Below, in pieces: positions 53,383 through 61,123 of a DNA stretch of 64,000 nt. The stretch is taken from positions 186,001 to 250,000 of the forward strand of contig NZ_NHPP01000004.1 in the NCBI RefSeq assembly GCF_002838835.1. The letters run 5' to 3'. Below the pieces are notes generated by a model. It saw only the letters and a list, made by a program, of their open reading frames with translations, was not told the DNA's origin and did no database searches. Made by a program: the position numbers and the translations under genes. How positions within the stretch are numbered: the stretch's first letter is position 1; each line of letters begins with the position of its first letter. Source of the stretch: Siphonobacter sp. SORGH_AS_0500 (lineage in GTDB: Bacteria > Bacteroidota > Bacteroidia > Cytophagales > Spirosomataceae).

Positions 53383-54726
53383 ATGAAAAACCTACTGATA
53401 ACTGCCTTGCTATCTGGCTTATCCGTAACCTCGTATGCTCAGCATGAGCATCACCAAATGCAGGCGGATACGACCAAACCCAACCATGAAATGTCGCATG
53501 AAGGTATGAATCACGAACACCACGAAGGTCACCCTTCGATGACACATTCGTATTCGCTGAGTTTACCAATGAATCGAAATGGATCGGGAACGGGCTGGCA
53601 GCCGGATGCTACGCCGTTGTATGCCTGGATGAAACATCAGTCGAAATGGATGTACATGGTTCACGGAAGTGTTTTTCTGAGGTATACGGGTCAGAATATA
53701 AACAATCCGGGCAAACGAGGGCAGGCGAGCCGATTATCAGCTCCGAACTGGGTAATGGGGATGGCCCAGCGGCCCGTAGGTAAGAATGGGTTATTCACGG
53801 CTTCGTTGATGGTATCGCTGGATCGTTTAACCGAAGGAGGTGGAGGTTACCCCTTGTTGTATCAAACCGGAGAAAGCTGGAAAGGAAGTCCTCTGATTGA
53901 CCGTCAACACCCACACGATTTAATTTCGGGACTGACCGTCGGTTATACCCAGCGATTAAGTGCAAAAGTTGATATTTCGGGTTATGTGGGTTACCCGGGT
54001 GAACCAGCTTTGGGACCCGTGGCTTTCATGCACCGTTTTTCCTCCATGAATAACCCCGATGCCACCCTGAGTCACCACTGGCAGGATGCTACGCATATTA
54101 CCTTTGGCGTAGCGACGCTGGGGGTTCGGATTGGTCAGGTAAAGCTGGAAGGGTCCAGTTTTACGGGTCGGGAACCGAATGAAAATCGATACAATTTCGA
54201 TAGGCCTCGTTTTGATTCGTATAGTTACCGTGTTTCCTGGAACCCATCTATGCATTGGTCTTTGCAGGCTTCCCGGGCTTACATTCATTCACCCGAAGGA
54301 TTGCATCCTGAAGAAAACGTCAATCGAACCACGGCTTCGGTTCAGCACGTGATTCCAGCCGGAAAGAATAGCTGGGTTGCTTCGACGGCTTCCTGGGGGT
54401 ATAACCAGTCGGGAGATCATCATAACGAACATTCAGCTTTGGTGGAATCAAACTGGCAGCATGAGACCTGGGCGGTCTATGGGCGTTATGAATTTGTTCA
54501 GAAATCAGCCGAGGAGTTAGTTTTGCCTACCAGTCTGATTTACAACGTCAATGCTCTGAGTTTAGGATATAATCATCAAGTAGCCCAGATGGGAAAATTA
54601 TGGCTAGTAGCGGGTGTGCAAGGCACTGTTTTTTTGCAGGATAAGGCATTGAATTCGTTATACGGATCAACGCCCTTAGCCGGGCAGGTTTATCTGCGAC
54701 TGATGCCGACCCGGTTAAAAATGTAA
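53383..54726 (+). CDS. His/Met-rich outer-membrane protein of the metal locus
   Basis: This 447-residue protein has a signal peptide (VTSYAQ, cut near residue 19). A very His- and Met-rich stretch follows near residues 20-60 (QHEHHQMQADTTKPNHEMSH, then HEGMNHEHHEGHPSM), a likely Cu or Zn/Ni binding arm. The rest alternates aromatic and small residues, as in a beta barrel (WASVSW-like strands, RPRFDSYSYRVSWNPSMHWS), and ends in LMPTRLKM. I know no named function. It is encoded in the middle of the metal locus, with the cysteine-rich gene next. Confidence 0.75.
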   Translation: MKNLLITALLSGLSVTSYAQHEHHQMQADTTKPNHEMSHEGMNHEHHEGHPSMTHSYSLSLPMNRNGSGTGWQPDATPLYAWMKHQSKWMYMVHGSVFLRYTGQNINNPGKRGQASRLSAPNWVMGMAQRPVGKNGLFTASLMVSLDRLTEGGGGYPLLYQTGESWKGSPLIDRQHPHDLISGLTVGYTQRLSAKVDISGYVGYPGEPALGPVAFMHRFSSMNNPDATLSHHWQDATHITFGVATLGVRIGQVKLEGSSFTGREPNENRYNFDRPRFDSYSYRVSWNPSMHWSLQASRAYIHSPEGLHPEENVNRTTASVQHVIPAGKNSWVASTASWGYNQSGDHHNEHSALVESNWQHETWAVYGRYEFVQKSAEELVLPTSLIYNVNALSLGYNHQVAQMGKLWLVAGVQGTVFLQDKALNSLYGSTPLAGQVYLRLMPTRLKM

Positions 54727-54757
54727 GATTCATTTTCCAACCAAATCCTTGATTGCT

Positions 54758-55096
54758 ATGAATAGGGAAGCCTGTATCGAGGCCTGTCTGGCCTGCGTAA
54801 AAACCTGTGAAGCCTGCGTTACCAATTGCGTAACCAAATCCGGGCACGAAATGGATCGTACGAAGTGTATTCAGTTATGCCGGGATTGTGCGGAAGTTTG
54901 TACCACCTGTGCTCGCTTGTGTGCCCGTGACTCAGACTTTGCTTTGGATATGTGTCGAATGTGTGCGGAAGTATGCAAAGCCTGTGCGGAAGAATGTGAA
55001 AAACACGCCACTCACGGCGATGAAGTATGTGCCCGTTGTGCCGAAGCTTGCCAATACTGTGCCGAAGTATGTGAAAATATGGCAGTTGCTGCTTAA
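54758..55096 (+). CDS. Four-helix-bundle copper-binding protein (Csp-like)
   Basis: This 112-residue protein starts at the ATG at 54758 and has 22 cysteines, spaced CxxxC and CxxC along four helices (CIEACLACVKTCEACVTNC, CIQLCRDCAEVCTTCARLC, CRMCAEVCKACAEEC, CARCAEACQYCAEVC). That is the pattern of the Csp copper storage proteins, in which a bundle core binds many Cu(I) ions. There is no signal peptide, so it should be the cytosolic Csp3-like form. It lies between an outer-membrane protein gene and a secreted HMA protein gene. Confidence 0.92.
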   Translation: MNREACIEACLACVKTCEACVTNCVTKSGHEMDRTKCIQLCRDCAEVCTTCARLCARDSDFALDMCRMCAEVCKACAEECEKHATHGDEVCARCAEACQYCAEVCENMAVAA

Positions 55097-55107
55097 TTGA
55101 TGGGTTT

Positions 55108-55250
55108 AAATAGGGTTTGATTGTTTGAGGTTTGAAAATATTGAGTGACTAAACATTTTCAAACCTCAAACTTTTCAAACCTCATCTAACTATCAACCTC
55201 AAACGTCTCAAACTTTTTCAACCCATTTTAAACTTTTAAAACTCCCTTTA
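55108..55250. repeat. Eight-base-periodic hairpin behind the Csp gene
   Basis: GTTTGAGGTTTGAAAAT (55123-55139) pairs perfectly with ATTTTCAAACCTCAAAC (55155-55171). The following stretch repeats in eights: TTTCAAAC, CTCAAACT, TTTCAAAC, CTCATCTA, ACTATCAA, CCTCAAAC. It starts close behind the stop codon. Confidence 0.6.
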
Positions 55251-55279
55251 TTGTTTCATTACTAACCAATCAAAAAATC

Positions 55280-55624
55280 ATGGTAAAATCTCTGGTATTA
55301 AGTTTCTGTTTGCTCCTTAGCGGAATGGTTTGGGCGAAGGACGAGCCTAAAACGGTGAAAATTAAAACTTCAGCCATTTGCGGCATGTGCAAAGCTCGAA
55401 TCGAGAAAAATCTGGGATTTTCGAAAGGCGTGAAAGATGCCAACCTGGATTTGAAGGACAAAGTAGTAACCGTAACCTACGATGGTAAGAAGACCGACGA
55501 AGCTCAGATCATCGAAACCATTACAAAGACGGGTTACGACGCAAACGCAGTTCCTGCGGATCAGAAAGGTTACGATAAATTACCCGCCTGCTGCAAGAAG
55601 GACAGCAAAATGAAACATGAGTAA
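55280..55624 (+). CDS. Secreted heavy-metal-associated (HMA) domain protein
   Basis: This 114-residue protein has a signal peptide MVKSLVLSFCLLLSGMVWA and then an HMA domain with the site SAICGMCKARIEKNLG (Cys34 and Cys37). A C-terminal CCKKD pair may add to binding. It resembles CopZ but is exported, so it probably carries Cu(I) in the periplasm. It is the last gene of the metal locus and is closed by a strong terminator. Confidence 0.9.
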   Translation: MVKSLVLSFCLLLSGMVWAKDEPKTVKIKTSAICGMCKARIEKNLGFSKGVKDANLDLKDKVVTVTYDGKKTDEAQIIETITKTGYDANAVPADQKGYDKLPACCKKDSKMKHE

Positions 55625-55682
55625 TTAGTGTTCGGCGGCCGTCGCTACGGTTTGCCGTTTACTGGGTTCAGTTATATAGCCA

Positions 55683-55716
55683 AAAAGGTTCGTTTCACTC
55701 TAGAAACGAACCTTTT
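55683..55716 (+). terminator. Terminator of the metal locus
   Basis: A perfect 14-bp stem (AAAAGGTTCGTTTC and complement) with a 6-base loop and a terminal T-run. Confidence 0.9.
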
Positions 55717-55724
55717 ATTATGTA

Positions 55725-55749
55725 GAGACGCGACTTTATCGCGTCTGGG
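55725..55749. repeat. GACGCGA palindrome, forward copy
   Basis: AGACGCGA (55726-55733) and TCGCGTCT (55739-55746) form a perfect 8-bp inverted pair. The same element occurs reversed at 48655-48679, and the similarity continues into the flanks. Confidence 0.6.
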
Positions 55750-55844
55750 TAGAGGCGGTTTATGTTGCTGATTGGGATTTGTAATCCAGAACCATTCTGT
55801 TAAGGATCTGTGATCATTGCGATTGTAAATTCCCGGCAGATGGC

Positions 55845-55865
55845 TTTCGGATTGCAAATCCGAAA
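55845..55865. repeat. TTTCGGATT hairpin
   Basis: TTTCGGATT pairs with AATCCGAAA. A similar small hairpin (GGATTTGTAATCC) lies about 70 bases to the left. Confidence 0.5.
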
Positions 55866-55884
55866 GAGCGGTCACTGTAAAGTA

Positions 55885-57057
55885 TTATTCGACCAAATGG
55901 CCGGAAAACTGGGCCGAGTTATCCAGAATTTTTCCGCCTCTTCTAAATCCTAGACCGCAGCCTTCTCCGGCAAAAAACACGCCAGCCTGATAGCGATTCC
56001 CCTGAGCATCGGCGGGAAATTCGGTATATTCCTGATAAATAACCGGCTGCTCGCCGTATTCACCTTCCGCCTGTTCGGAGACGGCTCCGTTTGTATCCAG
56101 AATTTCAACATTTGCTCCTTCGCGGCCAAACAATACTTTCCGAACGGATGGTTTTCCAGTGGGAGCCTGCTCAGTGGTGGGTAATAACAAAGGGTGATTC
56201 GGGTAAAGCTCCCATAACACTTTCAGGATTGCTTTCGACTGAAACAGTAAAGTATAAGCTGGGTTAATAATCACCGTTTTCCGATTTTTTACCATCTGAG
56301 TTAATAGATCGGCCAAATCGGGCTCGTCCCAGGCGATGTATTCCCAGGGAACGAGCTTGAACCAGAAGTCAAATTTCTCGAACGTACCATTCTGAGGATT
56401 TTGGCGGAATAATCCTTCGCTGGGGGAGAATTCCACTTCGTCTACATACGCATATTCAATGTCAAAGCCGGCTTCGCGGGCGGCTTCTCCGATGACCTGC
56501 ACGTTCGCATCATCCTCGGGCGTATCCCGCATGGAAGAGATCAATAGGGTAGGCGTAAGGTCGGAGTTGAGGTTCCGAAGAATTTCGAAATTCTCAACCA
56601 GCGATTCGTACAAGGTATTAAACTGAGCCGCTTCATCCAAACCATTGGCCTTTAAATGGGCCCACTGCACAATGCCCGTTTCAGGAATGCAGGTAGCAGT
56701 GTCGGCGTTAAATTCAATGAGTTTAATGGGTAAACCACTAATTCCACCCGCCAGGTCAAATCGTCCGTACAGATGCAAATGGCGGTCATCATTCCAGGAC
56801 AATTTCACCAGATCAATCAGGTTTTCGGGAATGCCGAGTTCTGCAAAGCGATGCTGATCAATGACGGCCTGTCCGGCTTCGACGAACATTTCATAAAGAT
56901 CATTCGCCGCGTCATAATAAGCCTGAGCTTCGGTCTGATTAACGCTGACTAATTCGTGGGTAAGGTAAGGCAGGGTATCGGAACCAAGCATCCAGTCCCA
57001 GCCAATCTGACGAAGCTGCGTTTCTGGTGAGGTTGGTAACGTTTTTATTTTGATCAT
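55885..57057 (-). CDS. Glutathionylspermidine synthase family protein (YgiC-like)
   Basis: This 390-residue protein starts MIKIKTLPTSPETQLRQIGW and has the ATP-grasp landmarks of the GSP synthase family: KLIEFNADTATCIPETG, FDFWFKLVPWEYIAWDEPD, VIINPAYTLLFQSKAILKVL, PSVRKVLFGREGANVEI and the C-terminal AGVFFAGEGCGLGFRRGGKI. Enzymes of this family form amide bonds between a peptide and a polyamine or similar amine. In enterobacteria ygiC lies next to ygiB, a DUF1190 lipoprotein gene, and here too a DUF1190-like gene precedes it. The exact substrate is not known. Confidence 0.88.
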   Translation of the reverse strand: MIKIKTLPTSPETQLRQIGWDWMLGSDTLPYLTHELVSVNQTEAQAYYDAANDLYEMFVEAGQAVIDQHRFAELGIPENLIDLVKLSWNDDRHLHLYGRFDLAGGISGLPIKLIEFNADTATCIPETGIVQWAHLKANGLDEAAQFNTLYESLVENFEILRNLNSDLTPTLLISSMRDTPEDDANVQVIGEAAREAGFDIEYAYVDEVEFSPSEGLFRQNPQNGTFEKFDFWFKLVPWEYIAWDEPDLADLLTQMVKNRKTVIINPAYTLLFQSKAILKVLWELYPNHPLLLPTTEQAPTGKPSVRKVLFGREGANVEILDTNGAVSEQAEGEYGEQPVIYQEYTEFPADAQGNRYQAGVFFAGEGCGLGFRRGGKILDNSAQFSGHLVE

Positions 57058-57062
57058 GAATT

Positions 57063-57151
57063 TTTAGTTTTCAGTTTACCATTTTCAGTTGTCAATTTTA
57101 TGAGGCTCAGAATTTTAACTGAAAATAGTAAACTGACAACTGAAAACTAAA
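57063..57151. repeat. Seven-base-periodic hairpin between the YgiB-like and YgiC-like genes
   Basis: TTTAGTTTTCAGTT (57063-57076) pairs with AACTGAAAACTAAA (57138-57151). Units such as TAGTTTT, CAGTTTA, CCATTTT, CAGTTGT, CAATTTT repeat every seven bases. The right arm touches the stop codon at 57152. Confidence 0.65.
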
Positions 57152-57776
57152 TCATCCTCCATAGCTTCGGCTGCGGCTTCCGCCGAAGAAACCACTGCGA
57201 CCACTGGATGGACGGGAGGTTTTGACGATTCTGGTACTGCGGGAGCTTTGTACTTCCTGACGAACATCGTTGGAACGGCGAAAGGCACTGCTATTACTGT
57301 AAAAACGCGAGCGTTGCTGTTCTTCATCGGGACGGCCGTAGTATTGCTGATAGCGGCGGTTGTTGAGTGAGTTGGCTAGAAAATAACCCATTCCCCCAAA
57401 GCAGGGCACTCCCCAAGCCGCTATGTCCGGCGTGATACTGAGGGTTATTCACTACTTCCCGGTCAATTAAAGCCTTGGCCGACTGGGCATTTAAAGTATC
57501 CCGGTGCCCGTCGTAATACCGGACAATTGCCTGACTGCTGTCTGCCGCTACGGACACTTCGTCCGTAATTTTAAATTCTCCCGGACTTGTTTCAGTAATG
57601 TACGTACGTACGCCTTTACTAAACGTGGTTTCTCGTTTTTCCTCGTATTGTTGTTCATTAGAGCCGCCGCAACCCTGAAGGGCAACTGAGCCCGTCAGAA
57701 GAGCCAGAGCGATGGTGCTGCCAATGGTAATGTCTTTGGTTTTCCTAACAAAACTTCCTTTTCGCGTGGGTGTCAT
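57152..57776 (-). pseudogene. DUF1190 (YgiB-like) lipoprotein, frameshifted
   Basis: The protein begins with a Lys/Arg-rich leader and a hydrophobic segment that ends in VALQGCGG, a lipobox. The landmarks YEEKRETTFSKGVRTYITET and ADSSQAIVRYYDGH follow. Near 57393 the frame breaks, where GSALLWGNG should read a frame-shifted GMGYFLANSLNNRRYQQYY. The rest (ending SGFFGGSRSRSYGG at 57152) matches the Gly/Ser/Arg-rich end of YgiB proteins. Here one extra G in a G-run explains the break, unlike most neighbours, which lack a base. Paired with the synthase-like gene downstream, it recalls ygiB-ygiC. Confidence 0.75.
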
Positions 57777-57968
57777 GGATATAGATTTAGAATGATGGAT
57801 GTAAAATTTTTCGATAGTTGTTCTTGAAAATGTATTACAAAAATGGAATTAATCCGCTCATAATTGGAAGAATGATTTAGTCCAGCGGTAAAAAATGACC
57901 CGCCTTACGGGCACTTTTCGTGATGAACTCCTGAAAAGTTAACGCATAAAACCGTTCTTTGTGTTCAC

Positions 57969-59041
57969 ATGAAAACCATGCTTGATTCACTTATTGAACG
58001 AATTGCAGTCCTACAATCAACGGGAGACGCTACTTATGTGGCAGGTCTTTTTCCTTCGCAGCGTCTCAAAAAAGAACTGAATTACCTTCGGGAAGATTCC
58101 AATATTTTCTTTACCGCCATTACCGTTTTTACACTTCAGGAAATCCGCTCTTCTTTGTCAGGGCGGAGCCAGCAAATCGTTGATGACATTACTGATAAGG
58201 CGGCTTCTACGTATCCCCTTTATCAGAATAAGCACGGTTTAGCGACGTATAACTTTTACCAGACCCAGCCTTCCCATCACTTCCCTAACGGTCGAATCAT
58301 GCATCGGACGCAGCATTTTAAACTGCCTGATGATGTGGATGATACCGTCATGATTTACCTGATTACGCCGCGTTCGCAGGAAGAGCATCTGTGGCTAAAA
58401 GCGAAGTTAAGGCTCATGCCAATACGATCAAAGGCTTATCCAAAACCGGGCCTTTGGCATTTCGAAAGCAAAAAATTTACTCCACCTGGTTCGGGGAAAA
58501 AATGCCAATTGATTTTGACGCCAGCACCCTGTCCAATGTGATGCTCTGGGTTTTTCGGAATCAGTTACCGCTGGACGAATTCGATCAAAATGTGCTGGAA
58601 TTCATTGCGTACAGCATCCGTTCGGGTGACTATCGGGAGCGACCCCTGGAGGTTTCAGCGTATTATGCGACGACGCCCTTGATCATGTATCATGTCGGTC
58701 GATTACTGGCCGAAGTCCCAGTGCTGAGTGATTGTAAGCCCCTTTTAATCCGGGATATGAAAGCCTGGAAATCCGAGACGTTCATGGATCAGCTCATGCT
58801 GGCGACGACGCTTTTACGGCTGGGCGAAGATCCGGGTGAGGTAATTCCAGCCCACTGGACATTTGAGACCCTACTGGAACAATCCCGGCATCATTACTTT
58901 TCTATCGCCCCTATTCTGAATTATTACCCGCAAACCCGCTGGTTAACCCACTGGAAATTAAGCCATATTAACTGGGAATGCCCCGCTCATTCGCTGGCTC
59001 TAGTGGCGGAGTATTTGGTTTTAAAACAGGGAATGGAGTAA
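57969..59041 (+). pseudogene. Conserved hypothetical with an alpha/alpha-toroid-like PDDVDDT motif, frameshifted
   Basis: The two halves of this protein are split by one missing A near 58397, in the run CTAAAAGCG. The first half ends HLWLK and the second continues EVKAHANTIKGLSKTGPLAF. The repaired protein has about 357 residues. It has no signal peptide. KLPDDVDDTVMIYLITP near residue 115 recalls the aspartate-rich loops of toroidal prenyl- or terpene-processing enzymes, and Trp/Tyr-rich helices follow, but this is a weak similarity. I do not know a function. A terminator follows at 59075. Confidence 0.7.
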
Positions 59042-59074
59042 GTTTTGAGTAGTTGATAGTTATTAGTTTAAAAC

Positions 59075-59104
59075 ACCGCTGCCAGCTTTTTCGCTGGCAG
59101 CGGT
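59075..59104 (+). terminator. Terminator-like hairpin
   Basis: ACCGCTGCCAGC pairs with GCTGGCAGCGGT around TTTTTC. A seven-base-periodic AGTTTTG/AGTAGTT stretch lies between it and the stop codon. Confidence 0.75.
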
Positions 59105-59172
59105 AGTATCCCCGACTCCTGAAAGTCTTAAGTCAAGACACTTAGTTTTCGGAAGTCGAATAGAAGAAATAC

Positions 59173-60092
59173 TTACGCCAAAAATTGCTTCACATAATTT
59201 CTGGAAGTCAGAATGGCGGCCTGTACATCGCGAAGATTGCCTTCATAGGCTTTATCTTCCACTTCAATGACCACGGGGCCACGGTAACGAACGTCGGTAA
59301 GAGCAGCGAAGAAAGCCCGCCAGTTGACATCTCCCAGTCCGGGAAGTTTGGGTGAATGGTAGAGGGATGGATTTGCCATAATCCCTACTTCATTCAGCTT
59401 ATCCCGATACACTTTTACGTCTTTCAGGTGAATATGATGCAGGCGACCCTTGAAGTCATAAATCGGACGAATCTCATCCATCATCTGCCAGATTAAATGG
59501 CTGGGATCGTAGTTCAGACCTAACGTCGGAGAGGGGATAATTTCAAACATTCGCTTCCAGATCGCGGGCGTAGTCGCCAGGTTTTTACCCCCGGGCCATT
59601 CGTCGTCCGTATACCACATCGGACAGTTTTCAATGCCGATTTTGATGTTATGCTCTTCCGCTTCTTTCACAATTGCGGGCCAGTGTTCGGCGTAGAGTTT
59701 TAAGTTTTCAGTAACCGTCAGCTTCGGATTCCGCCCAATAAACGTATTAACCACGGGCACTTTCAACTGAGCTGCCGCCCGGATGATTTTCTTGATGTGT
59801 TCGCGGTAATACTCCGCCTTCGCCGGATCAGGATCGAGGGGATTGGGATAATAACCCAAGCCTGAAATAGATACGCCGTACTCTTTCGTCCGGTTGTGAA
59901 TATAGGCCACGGCCTGAGTATCCAGTTCATCCACGTCGATGTGCGTAACTCCGGCGTATCGGCGGGCTTCCGAGTTATCCTTGGGCCAGCACATCAGTCT
60001 ACGCACTTAAAATCGTGCTGAGAAGCAAACTTTAATACGTTTTCAAGATTATAGTCTGGCAAAATAGCCGAGACAAAGCCGAGGTCAAGCAT
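59173..60092 (-). pseudogene. Sugar phosphate isomerase/epimerase (TIM barrel), frameshifted
   Basis: A start at 60092 gives MLDLGFVSAILPDYNLENVL and continues to FKCVD, then stops near 60000. One added base restores the frame, giving ELMCWP and the long open stretch down to 59173. The protein belongs to the AP-endonuclease-2-like xylose-isomerase family. Metal-site landmarks are IGIENCPMWYTDDEW, NYDPSHLIWQM, HHIHLKDVKVY and VVIEVEDKAYEG. The repaired length is about 306 residues. It lies last in a minus-strand group with deoC and ypdA, separated by a repeat element, and should isomerise a sugar or inositol derivative. Confidence 0.85.
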
Positions 60093-60117
60093 GGTAATTT
60101 AATTTTTAATGAGGAAA

Positions 60118-60284
60118 TCAATTTTGAATGTTTGAGTGAGAGAGCAATGTTGAAGGAGTGAATGAGAGAAGGAGTGAATAGTTGTAGGAATTTGATTTAT
60201 CATTCAGTCATTATGGTAAAACGCAACTGATCTTTTGAGATTTAAATGATTCCTTCATTCTATCCTTCACTCATTCAAAATTGA
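60118..60284. repeat. Palindromic octamer-repeat element, copy 1
   Basis: This 167-bp element has perfect 13-bp ends (TCAATTTTGAATG at 60118-60130, CATTCAAAATTGA at 60272-60284) and purine-rich eight-base units on the left (TGAAGGAG, TGAATGAG, AGAAGGAG, TGAATAG). The core blocks are GGAATTTGATTTATC, GGTAAAACGCAACT and CTTTTGAGATTTAAAT. An inverted relative lies at 60969-61123. Its right end is inside deoC. Confidence 0.75.
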
Positions 60285-60947
60285 CTCCGTCGAGCTGGTA
60301 CCGATGCGTTGGACTCCCATTGCTTTGAGTTTTAGGACCTGCTCCAGCGTACGGATGCCACCCGAAGCTTTAACTGCAACGGTAGGGCCGATGTGATCCA
60401 GCATGAGGCGTAAATCGTGTTCGGTAGCCCCTTGTGATTCAAACGCTCCCGTTGAGTTTTTAACGTATCCAAACCCTGTGGATGTTTTCACAAAGGCTAC
60501 TCCAACTTCCGTACATATTTCGCAGAGTTTAATTTTATAGGAATCGCGGGGTAAGAAATCGTTCTCGAAAATAACTTTAAGAATGGCTCCGTGAATGACA
60601 CAAACGTCCTGAATGGCCTGAATTTCAGACTTTACGTACGCCCAGTCTTCACTTAATACTTTGCCTATATTCACGACCATGTCAATCTCCGTAGCTCCTT
60701 CTTCGCAGGCTTGAATGGTTTCGGCAACTTTTACCTGAGTGCTAGGGCTGCCATGGGGAAAGCCAATGACTGTACAGACCAATACGCTGCTGCCGGATAA
60801 CCATTCGGCGGCTTTTTTAACCGCATACGGCTTGATACACACCGAAGCTACATCATATTGAATCGCTAATCGACAGCCTGCTTCCAGTTCCGCATCCGTA
60901 AGCGTAGGGTGCAGTAAAGCATGGTCGATCATTTTAGAAACGGACAT
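60267..60947 (-). CDS. deoC: Deoxyribose-phosphate aldolase
   Basis: This 226-residue aldolase of the short bacterial type shows MIDHALLHPTLTDAELEAGC, VCTVIGFPHGSPSTQVKV and EIDMVVNIG. The Schiff-base lysine lies in FVKTSTGFGY, and a second lysine in VKASGGIRTLEQVL. It cleaves 2-deoxyribose 5-phosphate to acetaldehyde and glyceraldehyde 3-phosphate. The C-terminus is odd. After RIGTSS, where relatives continue with GVAIV or similar, the last codons (TESILNE and stop) are supplied by the end of a repeat element. The core is complete, so activity is plausible. Confidence 0.93.
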   Translation of the reverse strand: MSVSKMIDHALLHPTLTDAELEAGCRLAIQYDVASVCIKPYAVKKAAEWLSGSSVLVCTVIGFPHGSPSTQVKVAETIQACEEGATEIDMVVNIGKVLSEDWAYVKSEIQAIQDVCVIHGAILKVIFENDFLPRDSYKIKLCEICTEVGVAFVKTSTGFGYVKNSTGAFESQGATEHDLRLMLDHIGPTVAVKASGGIRTLEQVLKLKAMGVQRIGTSSTESILNE

Positions 60948-60968
60948 GATTTTAATTTTGGATGAGAG

Positions 60969-61123
60969 AAGGAGGGAGTCAATGTTGAAGGAGTGAATGA
61001 GCGAAGGAATGAATGAGTAAATAATTTAAATCTCAAAAGTTAAGTTGCGTTTTACCACAATGCCTAGACGATAAATCAAATTCCTATTCACTCCTTCCAT
61101 CCTTCAACATTGATTCTCTCCTT
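60969..61123. repeat. Palindromic octamer-repeat element, copy 2, inverted
   Basis: This element carries the same three core blocks as copy 1 in reverse (61024-61039, 61043-61056 and 61070-61084) and eight-base purine units at the left, with pyrimidine units at the right. Arms AAGGAGGGAGTCAATGTTGA (60969 on) and its near-complement ending at 61123 pair with two mismatches. The right end reaches the ypdA stop codon. Confidence 0.75.
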
